Positions 5,648 through 14,146 are shown, counted from the stretch's first letter. The stretch: DNA of 14,282 nt from Candidatus Woesearchaeota archaeon (GCA_016933095.1 JAFGBP010000057.1:1-14282), one strand, 5' to 3'. Numbers and translations: made by a program. Notes: generated by a model from the letters alone, not told the origin.

Positions 5648-6984
5648 TCTATGAGTTCTTCCTCCAGAAGTGCATCTTTCCAGTAGCCACGTGCATACTG
5701 GGCAGAAAATTCTGGCCGCGGTTCAAGGAATTGCAGAAGTCCCAGTGGCTTCCACGCAAGAAAATTGAGGAGATGCAGCTCGAGAAGCTCCAGTGTCTCG
5801 TCAAGCACGCATACTCCTCAGTTCCTTTATATAAGCAGCTCATGGACAAGGCAAAAGTAAAGCCTGAAGACCTTAGGTGCCTTTCTGACATCGAAAAGCT
5901 CCCCATCGTGACAAAGGATGATTTCAGAAAGGGATTCCCCGAAAGATGCACCTCAAAGGCCGTCCCCCGGAAGGATTGGCTCTTTGACAGCACCTCGGGT
6001 TCGACGGGGAGCCCATTCCAGTTCATCAGGGATTATAACTTTTCTGACTATTCACTCGCCAATACTTACCGCACTTATACCTGGACCGGAATGAAGATCG
6101 GAAACAAGTCCGTCTTCCTGTGGGGCGCACACAAGAGCACTCTCCCAATAAAGTTATTGGATGGATTACTCCGTCGTCGGTTCATGTCTTCCTTTGACGT
6201 AGAAATCAACTACCGCAGATACTATGATGAGCTCCTTCGCGACCGGCCTTTCATGCTCGAGGCCTACTCTGCCTCAGTAACCCATTTTGCCAAGCTCCTG
6301 AAAAAGGAAGGACTTAAGTCATTGCACATACCAGCAGTGATCAGCTCTGCTGAAACCCTCTACCCTGAAAACCGGAGGCTCATCGAAGAGGCCCTTCACA
6401 CTAAGGTCTTCAACAGGTATGGCTCGCGTGAGGTCGGCAACGTCGCCCACGAGTGCGAAAAGAGGAAAGGACTGCACGTAAACGCAGAATCATACATCAT
6501 AGAGGTAGTGTCAAGAGACGGAAAGGTATTGAAAGGCAAGGATAAGAAACACGGCAGGCTTATAATCACCAACCTCACTAGTTTTGCCATGCCTTTCATA
6601 CGCTACGACACAGAAGACTATGGTGTGCCTTCTGACCGGACCTGCACCTGTGGCCGAGGGCTCCCCTTACTTGAAAACATAGAGGGGCGAGTGTCTGATT
6701 TCATACTCATGCCAAATGGAAAAGAGCTTTCTTACCTTTTCTTCAACTACTTCTTCGAGCAGTATGGAGCATATCTCAGACAATTCCAGGTAATACAGGA
6801 CCGGAAGGACCATTTGCTGCTTAGGCTCGTGGTCACGAAAAAATATAATCTTGAGAAGGAGGGGGAGATCATCAGGGGCATTAAGAATAAGACCGGACGG
6901 AAGATGAGACTTACCATCTCTAAGGTGAAGAGAATTGAACCTGAGAAGTCAGGAAAGACGAGACCGGTGAAGAGGTTAATCTGA
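5644..6984 (+). CDS. PaaK/CapK-like adenylate-forming ligase
   Basis: A 446-residue member of the ANL superfamily, PaaK/CapK branch (COG1541, phenylacetate-CoA ligase-like). Visible core motifs: the ATP-binding loop STSGSTGSP (116-124), ISSAETL (233-239), YGSREVG (259-265, motif A5), YDTEDYG (321-327, motif A7), a CxCGRGLP segment (334-341), IEGRVSD (347-352, motif A8) and a terminal SGKTR with Lys438 as the likely A10 lysine. It should form an acyl-adenylate and pass it to CoA, an amine or another nucleophile. The substrate is unknown; phenylacetate catabolism is unlikely because no other paa gene is present. Homologues called CapK occur in capsule clusters without a settled role. It overlaps asnB1 (ATGA at 5644-5647) and the DUF362 gene (TGATG at 6982-6986). 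I infer activation of a carboxylate for an amide or ester decoration of the glycan. Confidence 0.88.
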   Translation: MIYEFFLQKCIFPVATCILGRKFWPRFKELQKSQWLPRKKIEEMQLEKLQCLVKHAYSSVPLYKQLMDKAKVKPEDLRCLSDIEKLPIVTKDDFRKGFPERCTSKAVPRKDWLFDSTSGSTGSPFQFIRDYNFSDYSLANTYRTYTWTGMKIGNKSVFLWGAHKSTLPIKLLDGLLRRRFMSSFDVEINYRRYYDELLRDRPFMLEAYSASVTHFAKLLKKEGLKSLHIPAVISSAETLYPENRRLIEEALHTKVFNRYGSREVGNVAHECEKRKGLHVNAESYIIEVVSRDGKVLKGKDKKHGRLIITNLTSFAMPFIRYDTEDYGVPSDRTCTCGRGLPLLENIEGRVSDFILMPNGKELSYLFFNYFFEQYGAYLRQFQVIQDRKDHLLLRLVVTKKYNLEKEGEIIRGIKNKTGRKMRLTISKVKRIEPEKSGKTRPVKRLI

Positions 6985-8501
6985 TGGCAAATGTTGATAA
7001 TAAAGACAAGGTGGCTGTGATCCGGCAGAGAGGAGAGGTCAGATATCCTCGGAAAGCCCCATTTAATCCTCCTGAAAGGTATCCTGAGAGGCCTTTCGAG
7101 TACTTGTTGGACAAGACCAATAAGGCTTATCCACTGGTGAGAGAGGCTTTGCACCGACTAGGCTTGGACGCCGACAAGTACAACACACCCTCTTGGAATC
7201 CTATGGGTGAATTCATAAGGAAGGGAGATAATGTAGTCATCAAGCCTAACTGGGTGCTTGACAAGTCAGAGCATGACCTTGACGCCTTGATAACTCACAT
7301 GTCGATTGTCAGGGCGTTGGTGGATTATGCATGGATCGCGTGCGGAAAAAAAGGGATGATCCAGATTCTGGAATCCCCGATTCAAGGGACTGATTGGAGC
7401 AATCTCATGAAGGTCACGGGTGCTGGAAAGACCGTGGATTATCTCAAGGAGAAAGGAGTCAATATCTGCCTCCAAGATATCAGGAGCGAGTGCTTCATCG
7501 AACGGGACATTATCAATCTGGCTGGTTGGAGAGTTAAGTTCTTCCAAAGGAAAAATATCTCTGGCACGAGAAGGGGTTTCGTGGATGTGAACCTTGGCCA
7601 TCGTAGCATGCTAGACGAGGTGAAGGAAAAGGCAGGCAGATTCCGGGGCATCCAATACTGGACTGGTAAGGATGCCAGCAATGCCCATAACAGCAGGAAT
7701 CACAAGTACCGCATACCAAGGGAGATCCTGGAATCTGACGTTTTCATCAACGTCCCAAAGCTGAAGACCCATAGGAAAGCAGGTGTCACCTTGAGCCTCA
7801 AGAACCTTGTAGGTATTGCGGACAAGAAAGAGTGGCTCCCGCACTTCATCGAGGGCACACCCAACCGAGGAGGGGACGAAGCACCGACGCAGAGAGACCT
7901 GCATGTCAGGGTAATCGACGCACTATCAATATTCTCGTTTTTCAAGCGCTTTGGAGTATCGATCCGACCTCCAGGTGTCGAGAAGATCTGGAGGAAGAAA
8001 ATAGAGGATGACCTAAAGAAGCTCAGGAACGTGAGGCAGGCGAATTGGTACGGGGGAGATACAGTGTGGAGGATGGTATACGACTTGAACATGATTCTTT
8101 TCCATGCAGACGCGAAAGGCAGGCTGCACAACCGGCAGCTAAGGAGATATTTCTGCTTAATAGACGGGATTGTCGGAGGAGAGAAATTTGGTCCTCTGAA
8201 CTCTGTGCCGAAGAAGTCCGGTGTAGTCATAGCAGGCAGGGATCCGGCGTTTTGCGAACTCGTGGGCACTAGGCTCATGGGCTTTGACGAAGATCAGATA
8301 AAGACGCTGAAGAACATAAGGAAGCCTTCGCTCAGTTTCTCGTCGGGGGATTTCAACCGCGTGAAGATCGTGTCTGATGAGAATAAGTGGAAGCGCCTGA
8401 TGAGCGAGCCTGATAAGGCTTGCATGCACTTCATACCTGCGCCCGGCTGGAAAGGTCACATTGAACTTGTGAACAACATAAGAAAGAGCCGGAGCCAATA
8501 A
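6984..8501 (+). CDS. DUF362 domain protein
   Basis: A 505-residue protein with the hallmark segments of DUF362 (PF04015): VVIKPNWV (84-91), NVPKLKTHRKAGVTLS (256-271) followed by LKNLVG (272-277), and IDGIVGGEKFGP (393-404). Unlike many DUF362 proteins it has no CxxCxxC ferredoxin cluster, so it looks like the non-ferredoxin type. There is no signal peptide or membrane helix, suggesting a cytoplasmic enzyme. The biochemical activity of the family is not established. A Lys/Arg-rich segment (about 321-352) splits the domain. The start is ATG 6984, sharing its A with the ligase stop, and AGAGGT (6971-6976) is 7 nt upstream. Coupling to the ligase and asnB1 suggests it acts in the same modification step; this is inference. 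Confidence 0.87.
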   Translation: MANVDNKDKVAVIRQRGEVRYPRKAPFNPPERYPERPFEYLLDKTNKAYPLVREALHRLGLDADKYNTPSWNPMGEFIRKGDNVVIKPNWVLDKSEHDLDALITHMSIVRALVDYAWIACGKKGMIQILESPIQGTDWSNLMKVTGAGKTVDYLKEKGVNICLQDIRSECFIERDIINLAGWRVKFFQRKNISGTRRGFVDVNLGHRSMLDEVKEKAGRFRGIQYWTGKDASNAHNSRNHKYRIPREILESDVFINVPKLKTHRKAGVTLSLKNLVGIADKKEWLPHFIEGTPNRGGDEAPTQRDLHVRVIDALSIFSFFKRFGVSIRPPGVEKIWRKKIEDDLKKLRNVRQANWYGGDTVWRMVYDLNMILFHADAKGRLHNRQLRRYFCLIDGIVGGEKFGPLNSVPKKSGVVIAGRDPAFCELVGTRLMGFDEDQIKTLKNIRKPSLSFSSGDFNRVKIVSDENKWKRLMSEPDKACMHFIPAPGWKGHIELVNNIRKSRSQ

Positions 8502-8514
8502 GACAAGAAGAAAG

Positions 8515-8534
8515 AAAAATATCGAAAAAATATT
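8515..8534 (+). promoter_or_regulatory. Possible internal promoter before the GT2 gene
   Basis: The 54-bp gap between the DUF362 and GT2 genes is the longest inside the operon and is A-rich. AAAAATAT (8515-8522) and AAAAAATATT (8525-8534) resemble weak TATA boxes. The second is centred about 26 bp before ATG 8556, which would give a near-leaderless transcript. Weak evidence; the gap may be ordinary A-rich spacer. Confidence 0.25.
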
Positions 8535-8555
8535 GAATGAGGCTTGTGATGGAGA

Positions 8556-9506
8556 ATGGCAGAGAGTATAAGGCTTATAAGCGTCATCATACCGACATAT
8601 AATAGGAAGAGCAGTATCATGAGGGCTGTCAAGAGTGTGCTTAACCAGAAAGGCCATCCTTACAGGTTCGAGGTGATTGTATGGGATGATGGCAGCACCG
8701 ACAACACAGTAGGGTTGTTTAAGGGAAGGGAAGGCCTTAAGGCGAAAGATGAACGCATAAGGTTCTTTCGCTCCCCGCAAAATCAAGGTGTGAACGCGAC
8801 GAGGAACAGTGGCATCAGGAAATCAAAAGGGAATTACATCCTTTTCCTTGACTCAGACGACATAATGACGCCTGACTGCTTCAGGATCATAAGGAATCAT
8901 GAAGAAAGACTCTGCGAAGTAAATTTCTTTGGAACAAGGGATATGCGTACTAAGAGGAAGATGTATCATCTCGACAGGACAGGAAAATACTCTTACAAAG
9001 ACTGGCTCTCGGGCAAGCGGATCAGCGGGGAGTTTGTCTCCTTCGTGCCCAGGAACATCTTTGACCAGGAGCTATTCGACGAGACAAGATTCTGTTTTGA
9101 GGGATTCTTCTGGAACAAGATCATCAGGAGATATGGAGTCTTCGCAGTGGACGTTCCTGTAAGGGAGTATAGCTTTGCGGAGGACAACAGGATATCCAAG
9201 CAACTGCTTGTAAGAAAGAATGCCTTAAAAAGATACTCTGACTACAATGCATACATAGATGAGTTCGGGGCAGAATACCTGCGGTTCGGTCTGACTCTAA
9301 AGTACTGCGATATCCTAAGGATTGCAGGAGTGTACGCCATGCTTGCCGGGAAGAAGACAGAGGCCCAGATGCTCTTCAGGGAATGTCTAAAAAGGGATGA
9401 CCCTTTTGCGTCTGTAAAGACGTTCCTGATTCTGGGGCTCAGCTTCTTGGGAGTGAAGACTTTCACTGCTGCTTATGCGCTCGCCATGTCAATGCGAAGG
9501 GATTAA
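8556..9506 (+). CDS. GT2 family glycosyltransferase
   Basis: A 316-residue GT-A fold inverting glycosyltransferase (PF00535). Motifs: VIIPTYNR (10-17, nucleotide-sugar binding), WDDGSTDNT (43-51), GVNATRNSG (78-86) and the metal-binding FLDSDD (97-102). The C-terminal part (about 170-316) is variable: it contains FFWNK and an AEDN segment (208-211), which may hold the catalytic acid, and ends in a helical region that includes ALKR and ECLKRDDP. No strong membrane helix is present apart from a mildly hydrophobic stretch near 288-299, so it is probably peripheral. The start is ATG 8556; GTGAT at 8546-8550 is 5 nt upstream, and no in-frame start lies further upstream before a stop. A 10-bp gap leads to the next gene. 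Acceptor and donor cannot be assigned from sequence. Confidence 0.9.
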   Translation: MAESIRLISVIIPTYNRKSSIMRAVKSVLNQKGHPYRFEVIVWDDGSTDNTVGLFKGREGLKAKDERIRFFRSPQNQGVNATRNSGIRKSKGNYILFLDSDDIMTPDCFRIIRNHEERLCEVNFFGTRDMRTKRKMYHLDRTGKYSYKDWLSGKRISGEFVSFVPRNIFDQELFDETRFCFEGFFWNKIIRRYGVFAVDVPVREYSFAEDNRISKQLLVRKNALKRYSDYNAYIDEFGAEYLRFGLTLKYCDILRIAGVYAMLAGKKTEAQMLFRECLKRDDPFASVKTFLILGLSFLGVKTFTAAYALAMSMRRD

Positions 9507-9516
9507 TTGAGAGAAG

Positions 9517-10755
9517 ATGAAAACCATGAAGAAATACGTGAAGAAAACAGGAAAGATCAGAGTATACTTCCATCAGATGGCCAGCCACAGGGAACGACAA
9601 AAGGACACTGTGATTCATGCCCCGACCAATATCATTCCGCTCTCCCCGCTGAAAAGGAAGGAAAATCTGGATAATATCGGAGTATTCAATAAACTCCAGA
9701 AGAAAACCATGCGTAATCGCCTGGAGAAGATTATTCTACCACTAGTGCCATTGCTGCATGTGGATCGCATGCCTCCGATGCACTCAAAGGCTGATTATGT
9801 GTATACTTGGTCAACTATTCCCTTAGGATGCAGGAAGCCTTTCATCATCGAGGTCGACAACCCATACACGCTCACTTATTACAATTACAGATCATTCCAG
9901 TTATACAAGCCGATCATCAGAAGAGTCCTGCTCTCTCCCGACTGCCACAAAGTCGTCTGCATGTCCGAAGCATGCAGGCTCCAGATGATCAAGGAGCTCG
10001 GCCAAGGCGTTGGGAAGAAGTGCGTGGTGTCATATCCTTTCATGAAGTGGCTTGGAAGTAAAAAGAGAATAAACTACGGCGAGCCGGTAAGATTCCTCTT
10101 CGTCGGGCTGAAGTTCGACATCAAGGGAGGGAAGGAGGCCCTCAAGGCCTTTTCAGAGTGCAAGAATAGGAATACGGTGCTTGATGTCGTAGGAAACGTA
10201 GATTCTAAATATATCGAGAAGTACAGGCATGACAAGAGGATCAGGTTCCTTGGCTTAATCCCGAGGAAAGAGCTCTTCAGGAAGGTGTTTCCAGAACACG
10301 ACGTGCTGCTCTTTCCGACATTGCATGAGTCCTTCGGGCTAGTAGCATTAGAAGCCTTGTCATTTGGCTTAGGAATAATCACGACCAACACCTACGCCTT
10401 GTCAGAGCTGGTGAAGCACGGCTTCAATGGTTATCTCATGAAGAACCCTTACATGGAAGAGAGCAGGTTCGATACTGGCAAGGAGACGGAAAAAGGCAAG
10501 ATAGCAAAGGGAACAATGAAGTTCTCTGAAGTGACGAGGTACACCCTTGACGAGTTCGAGAAGAGGAACTTGATCCGGGAGCGCTTCTCAAAAAAGCTAT
10601 TCTTCGAGACTAAGAAAGCCATCGAAGCTGCCCTCAAAAACCATGTCAATTGGAGAAGAAACGCGAGGCAGGTATTTGCGTCCCAATTCACAGAGAAGAA
10701 GTGGAAGGAAAACTTCTCCAGAATATTCAAGTATGATGCTCAAACCAGATTGTAA
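9517..10755 (+). CDS. GT4 family glycosyltransferase (third, divergent)
   Basis: A 412-residue GT-B glycosyltransferase, more divergent than the two at the operon's 5' end. The donor half is clear: FVGLKFDIKGG (195-205), FLGLIPR (244-250) and the EX7E region E271-SFGLVAL-E279 followed by ALSFGLGIITT. The N-terminal half is atypical, beginning with a basic stretch rather than the usual hydrophobic strand and glycine loop; IEVDNPYTLTYYN (111-123) is likely an acceptor or membrane-facing segment. After the donor site comes a charged insertion (about 312-357), then a basic C-terminus. No membrane helix is evident. The start could be ATG 9517 or ATG 9526; neither has a strong ribosome binding site (GAGAG at about 9509-9513), so coupling to the upstream gene is likely. 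A 17-bp gap leads to asnB2. Confidence 0.87.
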   Translation: MKTMKKYVKKTGKIRVYFHQMASHRERQKDTVIHAPTNIIPLSPLKRKENLDNIGVFNKLQKKTMRNRLEKIILPLVPLLHVDRMPPMHSKADYVYTWSTIPLGCRKPFIIEVDNPYTLTYYNYRSFQLYKPIIRRVLLSPDCHKVVCMSEACRLQMIKELGQGVGKKCVVSYPFMKWLGSKKRINYGEPVRFLFVGLKFDIKGGKEALKAFSECKNRNTVLDVVGNVDSKYIEKYRHDKRIRFLGLIPRKELFRKVFPEHDVLLFPTLHESFGLVALEALSFGLGIITTNTYALSELVKHGFNGYLMKNPYMEESRFDTGKETEKGKIAKGTMKFSEVTRYTLDEFEKRNLIRERFSKKLFFETKKAIEAALKNHVNWRRNARQVFASQFTEKKWKENFSRIFKYDAQTRL

Positions 10756-10772
10756 TTGCAGGAGATGAAAAA

Positions 10773-12746
10773 ATGTGCGGAATTAACGGAATCCTGGCGC
10801 TTGGAAAGAGGCCTTCTAAGCTTGCGCTAGTCAACGCGCCTGATATCAGGATAATGAGCAGCCTGATGGGCCACCGCGGGCCAGACTCTTCCGGGGCTTG
10901 GATCAGCCCGGATAAAAGGGCAGGATTAGGGCATACGAGACTCTCGATAATTGACTTGTCGCCAAAGGGGAACCAGCCAATGGCATTGCCCGACAAGTCG
11001 GTGTGGATCGTGTTCAACGGCGAGATATACAATTACATCGAACTAAGAGAGAAGCTCTCTGAAAAAGGGCATGAATTCAAGTCAGGAAGCGACACAGAAA
11101 TCTTACTCCACCTGTACAATGAATACGGCGCGTCCTTTATTCCCATGCTTAAGGGGATGTTCGCCTTCTGCATCTATGATTCAAAGAAGAGAAAAGCCCT
11201 TTTAGCCAGGGATCGGATGGGCAAAAAACCCTTGATCTACTATCACGAAAGGAAGAATGGAAGGTTCTGGTTCGCCTCCGAGATTGAGGCAGTAGTCAAG
11301 GCCAGCAGGGTCAAGAAAGAGATAGACCTTGATGCCCTTAACCATTACTTTTCGCACTGTTACTTCCATGTGCCCGCGCCTTACACCATATTCAAAAACG
11401 TAAGGAAGCTCGAGCCAGCCTGCCAAATGGAAGTAGACCTTGAAAGCGGGGCGGTCAGGGTCTTAAGGTATTGGAGGCCTGTGTTCCGGGAAATTAATGA
11501 GCCATTCCAATCTGCGATGAAGAAGTATTTAGAGAAGACAAAGGAAAACGTGAGCATCCGGGAGAGGAGTGATGTGCCCATCGCGCTCACACTCTCAGGT
11601 GGGGTGGACTCCTCCACAATCCTTAACTTCCTAGACCGCAAGAACCTAAAAGACCTGACCGTCTACTCCATCGGGCACGACAAGAACGACATAGAAATTA
11701 AGAGGGCAAGGAAAGTAGCAAGGCTGTTCGGTGTGAAGATGAAGGCGCTCTACTTCAAAGACGCTGGACTGAAAGATCTTCCACTGCTTATTAGGCGCGC
11801 AGGCGAACCCTTTAACCTGCCCTCAGCCCTTTACTCTCTGCAGATAAACTCACAGATAAGGAAGGACAAGATAAAAGTGGTCCTGAACGGCAACGGTGCT
11901 GACGAGATGTTCTGCGGCTACGATCACCACAATGAGTTCCTATTGCTCACCAAGATCGCAAAGCTAAAGAAGGTCTTTGGGACTTGGTTTTTCAGGATAC
12001 TTGATGGAATGGTCAATAGGGATGATGCCAGGCTTATGGAGAGCAGACTTGGCAAATTCATAAGGTTCATGACCCTCCCGGATGAAAGTATTAAGTCCGA
12101 GCTGTATAGGATACACCAGAAGATGATTTCAGGGAGGATGTATTCTGAAAGGTTCAGAGACGGCGTGCATGTCGATGTGGGGAGGCTGGTCGACAATTAC
12201 GTTGCACTGACGGAGAGCGATGATTTTTTCAAGAGGAACTTCTACTGCGACCTGGCGCTTGTCAATGCACATTCCATGACCTACATAAGCGACGTTACGG
12301 GGATGGCCCACTCGATAGAGATACGTTCGCCGTTCATGGATCATGAGATGCTCGAGTTCGCAGGCAGCCTGCCCAACAGGTACAAGATAAGGTCATATTT
12401 TTCCAAGAGGAAGAACAAGTACATAATGAAGAAGGCAGCCGAGAGGTTCCTGCCCACGAGCATCGTGTACGGTAAGAAGATGGGCTTCGGCTACAACATA
12501 AAGATACATGAGATGCTCAGGAAGGAGTTGAGGCGGGAAGCTGAGAAGAGGCTGCTCTCAGGATGCCTCAAGGAAAGCGGACTTTTCAACATGGACGAAG
12601 TCAAGAGGATGTTCACGGAACACGTGTCCGAAGATGCAAACCACGGCATAATGCTCATGGCCTTAATCTCATTCGAAGAATGGTACAGGCAGTTCATGAG
12701 ACCAGCTGGCAGGGCAGTACGAGGGAACGCGAGGAAGAGTATATAG
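10773..12746 (+). CDS. asnB: Divergent asparagine-synthase-like protein AsnB2
   Basis: A 657-residue class II amidotransferase. The glutaminase domain is intact: Cys2 (CGING), R56 in TRLSIIDL, NGEIYN (82-87) and SDTE (106-109). The synthetase domain keeps the PP-loop SGGVDSS (275-281), IRSPFMDH (517-524) and GKKMGFG (567-573), but two other motifs differ. The usual SG(D/E)G(A/S/G)DE is NGNGADE (372-378), so Asn374 stands where E. coli AsnB has Glu348, the residue tied to acyl-adenylate formation. The usual DEP is GEP (344-346), and FGGY is FCGY. It may use another substrate, work with the PaaK-like ligase or have altered chemistry; all are inferences. It is about as long as AsnB1 but clearly divergent, so not a recent duplicate. 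ATG 10773 is fixed by Cys2, with GGAG at 10761-10764. Confidence 0.9.
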   Translation: MCGINGILALGKRPSKLALVNAPDIRIMSSLMGHRGPDSSGAWISPDKRAGLGHTRLSIIDLSPKGNQPMALPDKSVWIVFNGEIYNYIELREKLSEKGHEFKSGSDTEILLHLYNEYGASFIPMLKGMFAFCIYDSKKRKALLARDRMGKKPLIYYHERKNGRFWFASEIEAVVKASRVKKEIDLDALNHYFSHCYFHVPAPYTIFKNVRKLEPACQMEVDLESGAVRVLRYWRPVFREINEPFQSAMKKYLEKTKENVSIRERSDVPIALTLSGGVDSSTILNFLDRKNLKDLTVYSIGHDKNDIEIKRARKVARLFGVKMKALYFKDAGLKDLPLLIRRAGEPFNLPSALYSLQINSQIRKDKIKVVLNGNGADEMFCGYDHHNEFLLLTKIAKLKKVFGTWFFRILDGMVNRDDARLMESRLGKFIRFMTLPDESIKSELYRIHQKMISGRMYSERFRDGVHVDVGRLVDNYVALTESDDFFKRNFYCDLALVNAHSMTYISDVTGMAHSIEIRSPFMDHEMLEFAGSLPNRYKIRSYFSKRKNKYIMKKAAERFLPTSIVYGKKMGFGYNIKIHEMLRKELRREAEKRLLSGCLKESGLFNMDEVKRMFTEHVSEDANHGIMLMALISFEEWYRQFMRPAGRAVRGNARKSI

Positions 12747-12758
12747 GAGATTATAATA

Positions 12759-14132
12759 ATGATTGCGAGACTGAGAAGCCTGAGGGACAACTTCGGTGGG
12801 CTGAAGAGAAGTCTGCTCACAGAGGCCAACGACTACTTCGCCAAGTACTTCTCGAGCGGGGCCTGGATGGTCGCGGCTAATGTAGTCATCGGACTGGCAG
12901 GGTTCGTGTCCCTAATGCTGTTCTCCAGGCTGCTAGGCCAGGACGCCTTCGGAAAGTACAAGTTCCTCATCACCATCCTGGGATTGCTCAGCGTGTTCTC
13001 GCTCCAAGGAATGAGCAACGCAATCCTCAGGTGGACTGCCGAGTCATACAACGCGAGCTATGTTGAGGGGAGCAAGGCGAGGCTGAAGTATTCCATCTTC
13101 GGGTCAGCTAGCTTGGTCGTGGCGACGCTCTACTTCTTCAGCATAGGTAACGAGTTATGGATCCCGAGCCTTGTCGCGGTATTCTTCTTCCCCTTCATGT
13201 ACAGCTTTGACAGCATGGTGTTCTACCTTTACGGCCTGCAGGAGTACAGGAGGGCCTCTATTTACAAAACCGTCCTTAACGCAGTGCCCATCGCAGTGAC
13301 CATTACAGTCCTCGTCCTGACAAGGAGCCCAGTTGCCATCCTCTGCTCTTACGTGGTGTCGATGGCCGCCATTTATTCTGCTGTGAGCTTCATGAGTACG
13401 AGGAGGAGAAAAGCGGAAAAAGCAGATCATGAGAAGAAGAAGGAAAGGAAGAAGAGCGGGAAGGAGAAGAGTGATGAGGAGGATGTGAGGAAGGATATGA
13501 TAACATACGGGAAGCATATCTCCCTGATGAACGTGTTCAGCACAGCTTATTCTTATCTCGATAAGATAATACTGACGTACTTCCTCGGGCTCGGCAACCT
13601 GGCCAAGCTCGCCATCGCAGACGCGCTCCCCTCCCAGTACAAGACCCACACCAAGTTCCTAGTCCCCCTCATAGTGCCTAAGCTCGTCAAGAACAAGAGG
13701 ATTAGGATCAGCAATATCTACCCGCACATCGCCCTGTCGCTCCTAATCTCCGCAGCAGGCATCGCGGCGCTGTACATCATCATGCCCTGGCTCATCACCT
13801 TCTTCTTCACCACCAAGTACGCAGACTCCGTGAGCGTGGCTCGGCTCATCATCATCTCTGCGGTGTTCTGGATCCCCATAATCATCATGACGTCGTACCT
13901 TGACTCAAGGAAGATGATCAGGGAGATGTACGTATTCCAGACAGCAACTCCCATTGTCGGGATCGCAACCTACGTCGTGTTGATTAAGATGTTTGGCTTG
14001 GACGGCATTGGCTACGCCATGATCCTTACGCAGGCAATATCGTTCGCCTTGCTCTTGGTTCTCACCCGCCGAAAAGCCCCTGGAACAGAGACAAAACTTA
14101 CAGCAAAAGCGGGTTCTGCAAAAACCGATTAA
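12759..14132 (+). CDS. Polysaccharide flippase, Wzx/MOP type
   Basis: A 457-residue multi-spanning membrane protein of the polysaccharide-export branch of the MOP exporter superfamily, expected to flip lipid-linked glycans across the membrane. After an amphipathic N-terminus (1-30) come about twelve hydrophobic segments. The first pair bears the family signature FSRLLGQDAFGKYKF (55-69) before a second helix (70-88); others lie near 113-128, 135-149, 170-187, 191-212, 254-277, 322-350, 360-380 and 395-436. A highly charged Lys/Glu loop (214-248) separates the two halves. The start is ATG 12759, with AGGAG at 12745-12749 overlapping the asnB2 stop. As last gene of the operon it is the natural export step. 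A Wzx or archaeal AglR-like role fits; a teichoic-type exporter is less likely. Confidence 0.9.
   Translation: MIARLRSLRDNFGGLKRSLLTEANDYFAKYFSSGAWMVAANVVIGLAGFVSLMLFSRLLGQDAFGKYKFLITILGLLSVFSLQGMSNAILRWTAESYNASYVEGSKARLKYSIFGSASLVVATLYFFSIGNELWIPSLVAVFFFPFMYSFDSMVFYLYGLQEYRRASIYKTVLNAVPIAVTITVLVLTRSPVAILCSYVVSMAAIYSAVSFMSTRRRKAEKADHEKKKERKKSGKEKSDEEDVRKDMITYGKHISLMNVFSTAYSYLDKIILTYFLGLGNLAKLAIADALPSQYKTHTKFLVPLIVPKLVKNKRIRISNIYPHIALSLLISAAGIAALYIIMPWLITFFFTTKYADSVSVARLIIISAVFWIPIIIMTSYLDSRKMIREMYVFQTATPIVGIATYVVLIKMFGLDGIGYAMILTQAISFALLLVLTRRKAPGTETKLTAKAGSAKTD
13427..13497 (+). repeat. Purine-rich low-complexity tract in flippase gene
   Basis: Almost only A and G on the + strand, encoding the Lys/Glu/Arg-rich loop between the two halves of the flippase (residues about 223-246). 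It remains in frame and has the look of an expandable linker. Confidence 0.6.
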
Positions 14133-14146
14133 GCAATGAAGCGATG

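Noticed and set aside
5644..6984. Ligase as a phenylacetate catabolism enzyme
   Set aside because: No other phenylacetate pathway gene is present and all neighbours are glycan genes; only the fold-level family assignment is kept.
7700..8786. Long minus-strand frames (192 and 209 codons) opposite the DUF362 and GT2 genes
   Set aside because: They lie opposite conserved DUF362 and GT2 motifs, and their translations resemble no protein family; shadow frames.
13155..13649. 164-codon open frame on the minus strand within the flippase gene
   Set aside because: It is His- and Leu-rich, opposite a well-supported membrane protein gene, and has no promoter or ribosome binding site; a shadow frame.
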